From Liolophura sinensis (Eukaryota; Mollusca; Polyplacophora; Chitonida; Chitonidae), in contig NC_088297.1 in the NCBI RefSeq assembly GCF_032854445.1, positions 1,102,139-1,166,138 on the forward strand: DNA of 64,000 nt. The letters are read 5' to 3'. Made by a program: the position numbers and the translations under genes. The notes under the pieces are model-generated. The model was given only the letters and a program-made list of their open reading frames with translations. It was not told where the DNA came from and ran no database searches. This document shows positions 47,311-58,969 of the stretch, piece after piece. Position 1 is the first letter of the stretch; each line of letters begins with the position of its first letter.

Positions 47311-47578
47311 GTATCCGTGGCCTTCGTGGCTCAGTTAATTAGCGCGCTACCTCAGCGTAATGTCCCCGGAGCCTCTCACCAATGCGGTCCCTGTGAGTTC
47401 ACGTCCAGCTCATGCTGGCCGATTGTGGGAAGGTCTGTCAGCAGCCTGCGGATGGTTGTGGTTTTTCCCCGGGTTCTGCCCGGTTTCCACCCACCATAAT
47501 GATGGCCGCCGTCGTATAAGTAAAATTTATTTGAGTACGGCGTAAAGCACCAATCAAATAAATATATAAATAAATAAA
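47311..47578 (+). repeat. SINE inserted in the 3' array, with target duplication
   Basis: Near-complete element from GTGGCTCAGTTAATTAGCGC to AAATAAATAAA. TGTATCCATG occurs directly on both sides (47301-47310 and 47579-47588), a 10-base target site duplication. The matching array after copy 2 has no SINE. Confidence 0.9.
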
Positions 47579-47869
47579 TGTATCCATGTCACTGTATAGT
47601 GTAGACGAATTATGCAGGATTCACATTCAGATGTATTCGTGTCTCTGTTTTGTACAAAAAAAAATAAGATTTATCCTCATTAACTATGTCAGTATTAAGA
47701 AGACTATACATATGGAATTCACTTTTAAGCCCATAATGAGATCATTTCATTCTACTGTGTAGGTAGTTCAAATTCTCCCTGGATATTCAGTTGTGAAGTA
47801 GAAGGTTTTCTTATGGCATTTGCTAGTGTGATGTGTGCTCATAAAAAAAACAAGCTATTCCACCAATAA

Positions 47870-49860
47870 ATACTAAGGTTTGTGTGTGACGTGACTGACA
47901 ATGTGTTTCATATTGCACACCTTGGACTTCGAGGCATTATTTCAATGAAAAACAAATCACACAGAAGTGAAAGGTAGTTGGAGATATCTAATGGCAGGGT
48001 AAGTTGGATTTGATTATGGTCATCCAATGGTTAAGATGGTGCAGACATTTAACATGTAGGGTAAAGTACATATCGCCGCCATTGCTTTTAAAGTAGCTTT
48101 CTTTTTACCTGTTGGCAAATCTCGCATTAAATCATGTCAGGCGCGTTTTCACAAAGAGGTAAGCTATGTATGGATCACGGCTATGGGGGAATCCACCACT
48201 GACTTGGTCGTATACCGTACAGCCATAGCTATCATCATTATCAAATTCATTCACCCGTGACGTAATGTTTGTCCTTAAGGCAAAAACAGGTCAGTTGTGC
48301 ATTAACACCGTAAAAAACTTTATTTTGGTTACATGGAGAATAAACAGACGGATCGTTTAATTTTTTTTTTTGCTGATTTGATCGTATGATACTGGTTGAC
48401 CTTCCCACGTACTGCCCAGGTTGTTTGAAACTACTTCTATAACATTGCTCTACTGGCGAACGAAAACCGGAAAATCACTCGAAACTGTTCCCCACCTGAA
48501 AAAGGTAAACTCTCCGTTGCATTTCTTGCAGATGGCATGGCTGTGTTGCTTATCTTCCTCACGTAGGCTTACATATCCTTCACATGTATCAAAAGTAGAG
48601 CGGATTCCCTTGCTGTACATGTGTAAATGAGACGTACTCTCCTAGCACTCCGCAGCGCTCTCCATAGCATCTCGTATTGTTAAATTTAGCGCCTCTGCCC
48701 TCTAACAATCTGAGTCGAAGGAAAAGCAGCAATTTGAGCAATGGAGGTAAACAGTATGAGACCATATGTTGTTAGATAATGATACAGGTTCTGGACTATG
48801 GAGATAAAAGCCCTAGGGAATGAGAATAATACAGCTGAAAAAAGAAAGTGGAATACAGATTATCAAAGATATAATCAATAAGCATACCTATATAAAACGA
48901 AACAACCAATTCCTACTAGGGGCTATACTGCTATGATAACGAATGGCTGAGAACAAAATTGTAAATCAATATACCTTTGAAGACGAAATGAAAAAAAAAA
49001 CTTTTTCATAAACAAAATGCGTGTATGTTGTAAAATGTGCTGATAAGCAGCAAGGAAACACTGATGTCCACTGAAAGTTTGTTACCTGTGTATTGTTAGT
49101 CTGGAACTACATTTATTGCTCTGGCCACACTACTTGTAGGTAAGTGCGCATGTAACATATATAGACCTACAAGACACTCCAAAGGCAGGGAAAATACCAA
49201 AATGATGTGTATGTATCAGATTAAAGAGGAGTGCAGAGGGTGACCTATTCAACATGTTGAAAACGACACTTTAATTTTTAGTTTATAGCCCGTCAGATAG
49301 GGAGAAATTGTAATATTTATTGATCTCATTTGGACTTCGTACTTAGGATTATGTCACTTAGACGACGACTGTAGCTGCTACAGTGAGAGGAGAGCGGGTA
49401 GAGTCCAACTACATGTCACTGGAAGACTTTCCCACATACGGTAACAGAGGAAGTCAGCATGAGCTGGACTATCTCACAACGATGACGTTGGTGGAAATTT
49501 GTGAAAGATTAGAATAAAACACTCGGCCTCCGGCTTTATGGTTAAACAATGGCCACCCTCCGTCATCAGCACAATACACAGTACTTTTAAGTCAACAGTG
49601 TATAAATTGGTTGTAAATTTCAGTCACTTTATTTGTAAAACACATTTATTGGTAAATGATATGTCAAGTTCTATCAGTTGTAATATGTCTTATACATAAT
49701 ATATTACAAATTTACAGCTTCACATATGTGAGTGAAATATTTACAGTTTCTAAATTTCCACTGAGAGCATTGCCGACGGTGAAAGATGGCCTCTTGTCAA
49801 TTTACTTCAGTTTGGGTTTTATTCTAACTGCCCATGTAAATGCATAAATAGTAGCATTTT
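47870..49860. repeat. 3' flank of EF-hand copy 1, duplicated after copy 2
   Basis: GTGTGTGACGTGACTGACAA, ATCGCCGCCATTGCTTTTAA, CTCCTAGCACTCCGCAGCGC and ATTACAAATTTACAGCTTCA all recur in order at 53390-55640. It includes an old SINE at about 49320-49490. No gene accepted here. Confidence 0.85.
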
Positions 49861-50185
49861 ACACCCCCTTAGCACCATGGCTTAAGCAAGTATATGAAAT
49901 ACAAAATTAGGAAGTAATCATGCAAAGAGAAGCAAGTAACTGTTTTGATTTCATGTTGAAATCACCAAGGAATGTTCTAGAATGAAATGAGATATATAGA
50001 AATGAAATCAGTATATAAGGGGGGCAGTACGCCAGCGTATATGTTATAAACAATCAATACATGTATCTCAGTCGCTGTTCTGTTGCAACTGTTTTTATGG
50101 TTGTACAGGGTAGAAGGTAGGAGACGTATAACATTACACCATGATTTCCGTAATATCAGGTGGTTCCGTCAACATACCTGTAGAC
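49861..50185. other. Spacer, nothing recognised
   Basis: Short stretch between the duplicated flank and the next minisatellite; no ORF or repeat of note. Confidence 0.35.
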
Positions 50186-50189
50186 AACA

Positions 50190-50540
50190 AAAACTACAAG
50201 ATCATATCACCCAGCAAGCAAAAACAGAAACAACAAAATCATTTCATCCCACAAGCAGAAAGAGAAACAACAAGATTATATCAGCCAACAAGCAGAAACA
50301 AAAACAAGAATATCATACCAGCCAACAAGCAGAAACAGAAACAACAAGATCATATTAGTAAACAGGCAGAAACACAGACAACAAGATCATATCAGCCAAC
50401 AAGAGGAAACAGAAATAACAAGATCATATCAGCCAACAAGAGGAAACAGAAATAACAAGATCATATCAGCCAACAAGAGAAAACAGAAACAACAAGATTA
50501 TTTCAGCCAACAAGCAGAAACGGAAACAATAAAAAAACAT
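50190..50540. repeat. Minisatellite, about 37-bp unit
   Basis: About nine units of CAACAAGATCATATCAGCCA and ACAAGCAGAAACAGAAA. The Gln/Lys/Asn-rich ORFs are artefacts. Confidence 0.9.
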
Positions 50541-50899
50541 TCCTCAAAGGTAGAAGAAAGTATAACTAAAATGGCAAAAAATCATTTACTAAGAACTATA
50601 GTTATTCAGATACACAGAAGATTAGGTCCAACAAAGGCCCGTCCGTTTTCGTTCACTCACAAAACTGGACCCCTTTAATATCTATTCACTATTTGTACTA
50701 TTTGTGTATCAATTTTGCGTGACCGGTATGCAAGCTTTGTGTATCCAGAGCACACGAACGTGTACAACCACCATAAACGTTTATCATTATACAAAAAAAG
50801 TTAATTTGTATCCCCTCGGGTGTGTATCATTTTTTTACATGTACAGCTCAGTTCTTTAGCTCGGTTTTACGACCGTTTGACGGCCTTTTGCCTAACCAG

Positions 50900-51200
50900 C
50901 GGTGCACATCGGATAGAAAAGCGTACTTTTAAGCATCAGTTAACATGAGTTCACGATAAAAAGCTAACCGCATTATACTTCTCGACACCTGACGGCACAG
51001 TTTATGTTTGGCGCGTTGAAATTCTACCATTACCTTTGAGGTTTGTGTATTTTCTATTTTCATTTTCATAATTTATACCTCAATCTATAACATTTTTTAG
51101 CAGCGTGTCAATCCCTGGTAAGGTGCAGCTTGTGTGTTTCCTATACCTTGTATATACCTTCTCACTCAATTCTCAATGTAGCGGTACCTCTGTAGCCTGC
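50900..51200. repeat. Left flank of the EF-hand duplication, unit 2
   Basis: AAAAAGCTAACCGCATTATA, CTCGACACCTGACGGCACAG and TACCTTTGAGGTTTGTGTAT match 42230-42340. A single diverged unit of the 100-bp array follows. Confidence 0.75.
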
Positions 51201-51893
51201 TTTTATTTTTTGCATATGTCACCCATATTTAGCTATTTGCAACTTTGTTCTAACTACATATTTGCGAAGCTATTGTAAAAGACATTACGCAGCAGTTGTC
51301 CAGCATGCCACCTGCTTTTAAATACCAGTATTAATGACGTCCTCAGATTCCTTGCGTTCCTGTTGTTACCAAGCTTATGGAGCTCAAAAGTATGAATAAG
51401 AAAAACTGTTCTGGCAATATTTTCCAGATAAAAATATGGAAGTCCAACATATGAATGTATAAATCAGATGGTACTGCGTGTTGCTACCAAAAGTCAAGTT
51501 TGGTAGTAAATTCGATTGGTTTTAAGGAGAGCTGAATATTGATGATATATTAAAATGTATGTACATTATATGTATGTACACTTGGGATTTTATGTCGAAA
51601 AAAATTAAAAGAAACAGACTGTAGCAGAGTGGCCTGTCCTCGGTGAGGTGTTGCGCTTTCCCCTAGCAGGATTTCTCCTCCCTAAAATCTGAAATAGACC
51701 AGAAGCTTCTCCCCTCTTGAGAAGGCCTTAAAATTATGTAAATTCTTTTCATTTGTGGTTGTTTTTTCTTTAAAAACTCACCAAAATATCTTTAGAGTGT
51801 ATCATTTAAATGCCTTTTTTACTTATTTATTCACATTTTTGCTTACTCAATGTGTTCCCTTGGTATAATGTCTACCTTTCCCACATTTCCTAG
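51201..51893. other. Upstream region of EF-hand copy 2
   Basis: Should contain the promoter and any 5' UTR exon. I could not identify either. A pyrimidine tract and acceptor (CCCACATTTCCTAG) end just before the ATG. Confidence 0.35.
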
Positions 51894-52436
51894 ATGGATT
51901 TGGAGATGTATATACAAAAGAAGTGGACGGCGCTTTTCAAGTTCGCAAACTTCAGTCAAACCGGCAACTTGACTTTTGCTGAACTCATTGAGTATCCTGT
52001 CCAGCTTCTACGTGCCGGAAATGTGGAACACGCCTTTGTTTTAGCGCGAGCTTACAAAAAGCATTGGGACTCCATCCTTGAGGCCCTGGGCAAACCTAAA
52101 GACGAGGCATCAGTGGGTCAGGATGACTGGGTTAAGGCTCAAACTATTGTCAGCAAACAGGATTGGTACCTCAGAGAACTAATACCAACTGCTACAATGG
52201 CTTTTTTGGACATTATGGACATAGACAAGGACGGCACAGTTAGTTTCGCGGAGTGGGGGAAGTATTACACGATGCAAGGAGTAAAAAGTGAGGAATTTAT
52301 CCGCTCTACTTTCGCCAAGATGGATTCCAACAATGACGGCGTGATTTCGCGAAAGGAATTCGAGCATGCCCTGAAAGTTTACTGCACACGGCACGAACCA
52401 GGGAATGATTATTCGTTTTTGTACAATCTTGACTAG
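51894..52436 (+). CDS. EF-hand protein, sarcoplasmic calcium-binding type, copy 2
   Basis: 180 residues, the same length and layout as copy 1, with about 20 substitutions (about 89% identity by eye). The loops are DIDKDGTVSFAE and DSNNDGVISRKE, both canonical, and NFSQTGNLTFAE at the N terminus. Differences include Met18Ala, Lys25Asn, Leu68Pro and AsnSer164-165CysThr. It ends LYNLD-TAG. The acceptor AG directly precedes the ATG. Most changes leave the calcium ligands untouched, so it looks functional. A recent tandem paralogue, likely with similar function. Confidence 0.88.
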   Translation: MDLEMYIQKKWTALFKFANFSQTGNLTFAELIEYPVQLLRAGNVEHAFVLARAYKKHWDSILEALGKPKDEASVGQDDWVKAQTIVSKQDWYLRELIPTATMAFLDIMDIDKDGTVSFAEWGKYYTMQGVKSEEFIRSTFAKMDSNNDGVISRKEFEHALKVYCTRHEPGNDYSFLYNLD

Positions 52437-53200
52437 ACGAAATCAATCGGACTGTCTCAAGGTGACCAAATGTTTCATGGGCACCACCTTCTGGACAAAA
52501 TTAATCAGAAAGACTCTGGGTAAAGAAATGTTATGTTGACACCACTGTGCAGACGAGAAGACGTATTAAGAAGAGTTTTCACTGGGTATTCAGTAGTGTT
52601 TATCCTGTACTTTTGTGTAGACAAAATAGGCAGGATTAACACTAAGTAATCTCATACACGTATATCCATGTCACTTTATAGTGTAGACGAATTTAGCAGT
52701 ATCCGCATTAACATTTTCAGATGTATTCAAGCCATTATATTGTGTAAACAAACTAAGCAGGAAACACTATTTTTCAGATGTCTTCATGTCACTATGCAGT
52801 GTAGACGAATGATGCAGAATTCACACTCAATGTTCAGAGGTACATATATTTATGTCACTATATAGTGTAGACGAAATCAGCAGGATTCACACTATGTAGT
52901 GGTATACATGTACATCCATGTTATTATCAAATGTAAACAAATTATGCAGGAGTCATACAAAAAATTCAGATGTATTCATGCCCGTATATTGTGTAAACGA
53001 ATTATGCAGGATTCACGCATAGTATTCATGTCACAAAATAGTGTAGATGAAATTAGCAAGATTCACACTAAGAATTCATGTACATGTATATTCATGTCAC
53101 TATATTGTGTAGATGAATTCAGCAGGAGTCACACAAAGTATACAGATATATTCATGTCACTATATTGTACACAAAAACTAAATAAGATTTATCCTCATTA
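52436..53200. repeat. 3' tandem arrays of EF-hand copy 2
   Basis: Begins at TAGACGAAATCAATCGGA. It has one or two of the long units, then about ten of the 60-base type (GTGTAGACGAATTTAGCAG, ATTCATGTCACTATA). Shorter than in copy 1 and without a SINE. Confidence 0.85.
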
Positions 53201-53898
53201 ACTATGTCATTATTCAGAAGACGATTTATATAGAATTCACTTTGAAACTTCAGATAAGAGCATTTCATTTTACTGAGTAGGTAGTTTAAATTCTCCCTGG
53301 ATATTCAGTTGTGAGGTGGAAGGTTTTATTATGATATTTGCTAGTGTGATGTGTACTCATAAAAATAAATAAGCTATTTCACCAATAAATACTAAGGTTT
53401 GTGTGTGACGTGACTGACAATGTGTTTCATATTATACACCTTGGACTTCGAAGACCTCAAGGCATTTAATTTGAAGAAAAACAAATCACACAGAAGTGAA
53501 AGGTAGTCGGAGATATCTAATGCCACAGGTGAAACAGGGTAAGTTGGATTCGATCACGGAAATCCAATGGTTGATGGTGCAGACATTAGACATGTAGGGT
53601 AAAGTACATATCGCCGCCATTGCTTTTAAGGTAGCTTTCTTTTTACCTGTTGGCAAATCTCGCATTAAATCATGTCAGGCGCGTTTTCACAAAGAGGTAA
53701 GCTATGTATGGATCACGGCTATGGGGGGACCCACCACTGACTTGGTCGTACACCGTACAGCCATAGCTATCTTATCATTATCAAATTCATTCGCTCGTGA
53801 CCTAACGTTTGTCCTTAAGGCAAAAGCAGTTCAGTTGTACTTTAACACAGTAAGAATGTAGGTTTTCTTGTTTACAAGTGGAATAAAATGAAGGATTG

Positions 53899-54025
53899 TT
53901 TTATTTATTTATTTATTTACTTAATTGATTGGTGTTTTACTCCGTACTCAAGAATGTTTCACTTATACGTTGTCGGCCACCATTATGGTGGAAGGAAACC
54001 GGGCGAAAGCAGAGCGATACCCACG
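53899..54025 (-). repeat. Truncated SINE, minus orientation
   Basis: TTTATTTATTTATTTACTTA, ACTCAAGAATGTTTCACTTA and GGAAGGAAACCGGGC, then breaks off. Absent at the matching place after copy 1. Confidence 0.82.
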
Positions 54026-54617
54026 GGTTTCATTCACCCGTGACCTAACGTTTGTCCTTAAAACCAGAACAGGTCAGTCGTGCATTAACACAGTAAAAAA
54101 GTTCATTTTGGTTATATGGAGGATAAACAAACGGAATGTTTGATTTATTATTTTTTTTACTGATTTAATGACATCTTGCTGGCTGACCTGCCCACGTACG
54201 GCCAAGATTGTTTGAAACTATAACATTGCTCTACTGGTGAACGGAAACCGGAAAATCACTCGAAACTATTCCCCACCTGAAAAAGGTAAACTGTCTCAGT
54301 TGCATTTCTTGCAGCTGGCATGGCTGTGTTGCTCATCTTCCTCACGTAGGCGTACATATCCTGCACATGTATCAAACCTAGTGGGGATTCCCTCGCTGTA
54401 CATGTGTGAATGAGACGCACTCTCCTAGCACTCCGCAGCGCTCTCCATAGCATCTTGTAATGTTACATTTAGCGCCTCTGTCCTCCAAATATCTGAGTCG
54501 AAGGAAAAGCAACAATTTGAGCATTGGAGGTAATCAGTATTAGACCATATGTTGTTAGACAAGAGTACAGGTTCTGGACTAATGTCAAGACTTGGATAAG
54601 GATAATAGGAGTTAAAA

Positions 54618-54810
54618 ATGAGGCGACCCCGAAGTCTCTCACCAATGCGGTCGCTGTGAGTTCACGCCTAGCTCATGCTGGCTGCCTCTCTGGTCGTACT
54701 TCTGGCAACCTGCGGATGGCCGGGGCTTCCCCAGTATAATGCTGGCCGCCGTCATATAAGACCAATATTGTTGAGTACGGCATAAAACACCAATCAAATA
54801 AATAAATAAA
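54618..54810 (+). repeat. SINE, plus orientation, shortened
   Basis: CTCTCACCAATGCGGTCGCT, GTTCACGCCTAGCTCATGCT and tail ACCAATCAAATAAATAAATA. Absent at the matching place in copy 1 (about 48800). Confidence 0.85.
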
Positions 54811-55640
54811 ACTGAGGGTGGAATAAACAATGACAAAGTTAAATTAGGTAAATAATTTAATTTAAATAAAAGCAAAGAACCAAATTTTTAATAAAGTCCA
54901 CACAAGAATGATAGAAGAACAAAACTGTAAATCGATGTACCTATGAAACCAGAATGATGAAAAAAAAAATTTTCTAAATAAAACTTGTGTGATTTTCTAA
55001 AATATGCAGAGAAGCAGCAAGGAAACACTGACGTCCATTAGGAATTTATAACGCGTGTATTGTCTGGAACTACATTTATTGCTCTGGTCTGCAGAGTAGT
55101 GTAGAGAGTGACCTATTCAACATGGTAAAAATGACTCCTAATTTTCTAGCTTATAACCCGTCAGATAGGCAGGGTGTGATATTTATTGACTTCTAGTTCG
55201 TGTTTAGGATTATTTGACTTGTATGACGACTGCCACTGTCTGAGTGAGAGGAAACTGGGGAGGGTCCAACTACAGGTCTCTGGATGATCTTCCCACATAC
55301 GGTGAGAAGGGAGGTCAGCATGAGCTGAGCACCGAAAACGTTGATGGGAATTTATGAAAGATTGGAATAAAACGCTGGGGCTGCGGCTTAATGGTTAAAC
55401 GGTGACTACCCTCCGTCATTACGTCGGCACTGTCTAAATTGGTTGTAAATTTGAGTAAGTTTACATGTAATACACATATATGGCTAAATGATGTAGATCA
55501 AGGTCCATCAGGTGTAATATGTCTAATACATCAAATATTACAAATTTACAGCTGTACATATATGAGAGAAATATTTACAGCTTCTAAATTTACACTGAAA
55601 TGTGTTTCTGACAAAGTTGCAAGTAGTGCTTGTTATAAAA

Positions 55641-56500
55641 TTACATCATGATTTTGACACTGAAGAAATAGCTGTTTTTTTTGCTTTTTTTTAAGAAAAA
55701 ATATCGTTTTCATCCATAAAAGAACCTTCAAAAGACGGCTTGCCCAATATTAGAAGTTATTGTGTGGATTTCTGTGCTTTTGGAGGAGAAGTGATTCACT
55801 TTCAAAAATAGTTATTTAAGATTTACGGTCCATAGCGCCCTTTTTTTCTATTCAACAATTGAGGGCAATAAAAAGAGACTGGCTCTTTATGATTACATCT
55901 CTATTTTTTAACTTGCGGTTCGGCTTATTATTTTCTTTCTCAGTCTTGCTGTGGGATAGGGGTGGGTAGAATTTTTAATTTTGAACCAAACCAATAAATC
56001 TCACTAAATTTTCACCTGTGGCAACACTACACACAGCACGGTGATGTGACCTTTATTAAGTGGCTGAACAGTCAACCATGTATCAGCGAACAGTGACAAT
56101 CTGCGCATGGTCAAAACGTCCCAGGTACAGGAGGTGTATTAATTTAGTGTTACCTACCCTGGCGGAATATCACATCTATATTTCTAGTCTGGACAATTTC
56201 ATGTTCATTTTGAGGTTTGTTTATTTCCTTTATGCTCACTATCGAAAATTTGTCACAAGAAAAATGTGATGTACATTGCATTATAGTCTGTTTCTTTTAA
56301 CCTGTCGCCTATAATCAGCTCTCTCTAAAATCAGTGATACTCACTATCAAATTTACCTTCAGTGACGTCAGCGACGCGTAACAAGACAAGCTCTACACAT
56401 TCAAGTGTTGGGCATCCTTACTAGGAAGAATACTTTCTTTCAGATTCATAATGTTCAAGTAACTCTTTTCCTCGACTGGGTCAAAATTTCATCAAAACTA
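55641..56500. other. Upstream region of EF-hand copy 3
   Basis: ATTTTGAGGTTTGTTTATTT and TATAATCAGCTCTCTCTAAA at about 56205-56330 resemble sequences upstream of copy 1 (42330 and 44880), so the duplication unit probably starts here. No exon identified. Confidence 0.45.
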
Positions 56501-57430
56501 GTAATAGTAGCAGTAATAGCAGTACATGTAATAACAAAGTAGCAGTTGCAGTTGTAGCATGTGTAGAAGTAGTAGTAGTAGTAGCAGTAGAAGTAGTAGT
56601 ACCAGAAGAGCAGCAATGACAGTGATTGTAGCAGTAACAGTTGTAGTAGCAGTAGATGCAGTAGAAGCAACAGTAGAAGTAACAGTTGTACTAGTAGTTG
56701 TTGTAGTTATAATGGAAGTAGCAGTAATAGTAATAACTGATATTAGAATTAGCAGTAGCAACAGTAGTAGTGATATTAGTAGCAATAGTAGGAACGGCTG
56801 TAGCAGCCGTAGTTGTAGTGGAAGTGATGGTAATGATAGTAGAAATAGTAGTAACGGTAGCAACAGTGCTTGTAGCAATAGGTGCATTAGATGTAGTAGT
56901 AGTAGAAGTAGTGGTAGTAGTGATAGTATAGCAGTAGTAACAGTAATAATGGTACCTATATTTCGCCATAACAGTGGTGGCATCTATCGCAGTAGTAGTA
57001 ATGGTACCTGTCGCAGTAGTAGTAGTGGTAAGTGTACGTCGCAGTAGTAGTAGTGATACCTGTCGCAGTAATAATAGTGGTATCTATCGCAGAGGTAGTA
57101 CTGGTATCTGTCACAGAGATATTACTAGTACCTGTAGGCCGCATTGGTAGCAGTGGTACATGTCCCAGTAGTAGCAGTGGTACATGTCGCAGTAGTAGTA
57201 GTGGAACCTGTACGTCGCAGTAGTTGTAGTGGAACCTGTACGTCGCAGTAGTAGTAATGATACCTGTTGCTGTAGTAGTATTGATACCTGTCGCAGTAGT
57301 AGTACTGGTATCTTTCACAGTAGTAGTTATGAGATCTGTCGCATTGGTAGTAGTGGTACCTGTACGCCGCAGTAGTAGCAGTGGTACCTGTCGCAGTAGT
57401 AATATTAGTAGCCGTAGTAATAGGTAAGGA
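56500..57430. repeat. GTA-rich repeat tract
   Basis: Runs of AGTAGTAGTAGCAGTAG pass into longer units containing GTGGTACCTGTCGCAGTAGT from about 56950. It ends about 50 bases before EF-hand copy 3. The Ser/Arg-, Thr- and Leu-rich ORFs on both strands are artefacts. Confidence 0.93.
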
Positions 57431-57483
57431 GTATGTGTCCTAATTATTCACTTCATTGAATACATTTCCCATTGCGTTCTCAG

Positions 57484-58029
57484 ATGGATCTGGAGAAGTA
57501 CATACACAAAAAGTGCACGACGATTTTCAAGTCTCTGAACTTTAGTGCTAGTGGGCTGGCAACTTGTCAAGAATCCATGGAATACCCATGTCAACTCTTG
57601 CGAGCTGGACACGTGGAGGAAGCCTTTACCATAGCACGACCTTACAAAAAGCACTGGGATGCCGTGCTCGAGGCCCTGGGCATACCCAAAGACGAGGAAC
57701 CACTGAGTCAGGAGGACTGGGTTAAAGGTCAATCTATTGTCAGCCAACAGGATTGGTACTTCAGTGACTTTGTTCCCGTTTCTGCGTCTGCTTTCTTTGA
57801 TGTCATGGGTAAAGACAAAGATGGCACTATTAGTCTCGCGGAGTGACGAGAATACTACGAGATGCACGGAATAACAAATGTGGACTTCATCCACAGTTCA
57901 TTCGCCATAATGGATTCCAACAACAACAACTACATCTATCGGGAGGAATTCGAGCATAGGCTACAAGTGTTCCACTCAAGAGACGACAAAATTAATGAAA
58001 TGAGATCAACAACGAATACTCACTTGTAG
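57484..58029 (+). pseudogene. EF-hand protein copy 3, nonsense-mutated
   Basis: Homologous to copies 1 and 2 over the full length, with acceptor CATTGCGTTCTCAG just before the ATG. Codon 121 (57844-57846) is TGA where the intact copies have TGG (Trp). After the stop the frame stays open for another 60 codons to TAG at 58027-58029. The calcium loops have also decayed: NFSASGLATCQE, GKDKDGTISLAE (Asp1 lost) and DSNNNNYIYREE (Gly6 lost). It may still be transcribed into a 120-residue product without the two C-terminal EF hands. I call it a pseudogene. Confidence 0.83.
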
Positions 58030-58260
58030 TAGTGGTATCAATTACTAGATCAATTTAGTCTCCTTCATTTGGGTATTCCGTTGCACTCACAGTAAAGTAG
58101 ACGAAATTAGTTAGGTTGTCCTTGAGTATTCGCTTGCATTTGTGGTTGACCAATTAGTTGACAGATTTACTTGTAGTATACAGCTGCAGTAAAAGCACCA
58201 ATCAGTAGGACAGATCAATATGATTTACACTGAATATTCAGTTAACATAATGGAAAGGGT
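58030..58260. repeat. Trace of the 3' array behind copy 3
   Basis: AAAGTAGACGAAATTAGTTA, and loosely similar TTGACCAATTAGTTGACAGA, resemble the units behind copies 1 and 2. Confidence 0.5.
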
Positions 58261-58384
58261 CATTGAACAATATAGCGATTACTTTTTGCACAATAGCTTT
58301 TTGTGTATTGGAATAAATCACCCATGGAAAACGGTAATAATTTGCGTCCTTTTGTATGTGTACAGTGGAGGTTGTATACAATTG

Positions 58385-58600
58385 TCCGGACCGCTTTAGT
58401 GGTTATAGCATTCGGCTCGTTGAGACCTGTGATCAAACCCGGGTGATACCAGAGATTTTCAAGATGTGACTTGTTGCTGCGTATATAGGCCCTTCGATTT
58501 GAGGGATTAGAACAAGGAAACACGACCTGTTGTTACAGTGTCAGTATAATGTGACTGCGCGGTTTCAATCCTGGTGTCTGGTGAAATTAAACTGTGACTT
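58385..58600 (+). repeat. Second tRNA-headed SINE-like element
   Basis: CTTTAGTGGTTATAGCATTC (A box-like) and GTGATCAAACCCGGGTGAT (B box-like) are spaced as in a tRNA but no acceptor stem closes. GTCAGTATAATGTGACTGCG follows. Unlike the main SINE family of the window. A tRNA gene is rejected for lack of pairing. Confidence 0.45.
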
Positions 58601-58969
58601 TTTATTTTGCCAGAAAAGTAGAATATGAACACATTTTATACAGCATGCTTCTTGATGGCGGATGCGGGACCTCCGTGGTCGAGGAACCTAGATCCCCTGG
58701 ATCCTTTCACTGCCCACGAATGTTGTCGATTGCGAAGTCAGCCTATCCCGGTACCTGCATAACAAACCGCTTAAATGAAAGCCACTTTAGCTCAAAAAGC
58801 CTACAATGTTGTTTTAATTTAGTTTCAACTGTTTATGACAAATGCTTACATGTCATTGTGCATTGTGTAGTTTTGTACTTTTTCTGTTTGAAAATTCAAA
58901 TTTGAAAAATCTGTCCTGAGCCGCTGTGGACGAGAGTTTAGTCGAACATGACAGTGTAATGGTTGACAA

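Larger units (their letters stand above)
46262..47640. repeat. 3' tandem arrays beginning at the stop codon of copy 1
   Basis: From TAGACGAAATGAATCGGA (the stop codon and next bases), related units follow as GTAGACAAAATAAATCAGAC and TCTGGGTAAAGAAATGTTATG, about 60-120 bases each to about 46870. Units of about 60 bases follow (GTGTAGACGAATTCAGCAGG and TATTCATGTCACTATA) to about 47640. Similar, shorter arrays follow copy 2 and, in traces, copy 3. Confidence 0.85.
53390..55640. repeat. 3' flank of EF-hand copy 2, duplicate of 47870-49860
   Basis: Same block order as after copy 1. It holds two SINEs not in copy 1, one of which splits the CGTGACCTAACGTTTGTCCT region so that part of it appears twice (about 53800 and 54040). 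Confidence 0.83.

Noticed and set aside
48421-48640. Minus-strand short ORF with FDTCEGYV and HSHAICKKCN, partly kept after copy 2 (54256-54453)
   Set aside because: The visible differences between the two copies over this stretch are nearly all amino-acid changing and copy 2 has a stop right after CKKCN, so no coding constraint is seen.
56498-57318. ORFs rich in Ser/Arg, Leu or Thr on both strands
   Set aside because: GTA-type repeat tract; open in several frames at once.
57844-57846. TGA in EF-hand copy 3 as a selenocysteine codon
   Set aside because: The intact paralogues have TGG (Trp) there and several calcium ligands are also lost. Simple nonsense decay explains it better.
58385-58450. 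Possible functional tRNA gene
   Set aside because: A and B boxes are present but the acceptor stem does not pair, and SINE-like sequence continues downstream.
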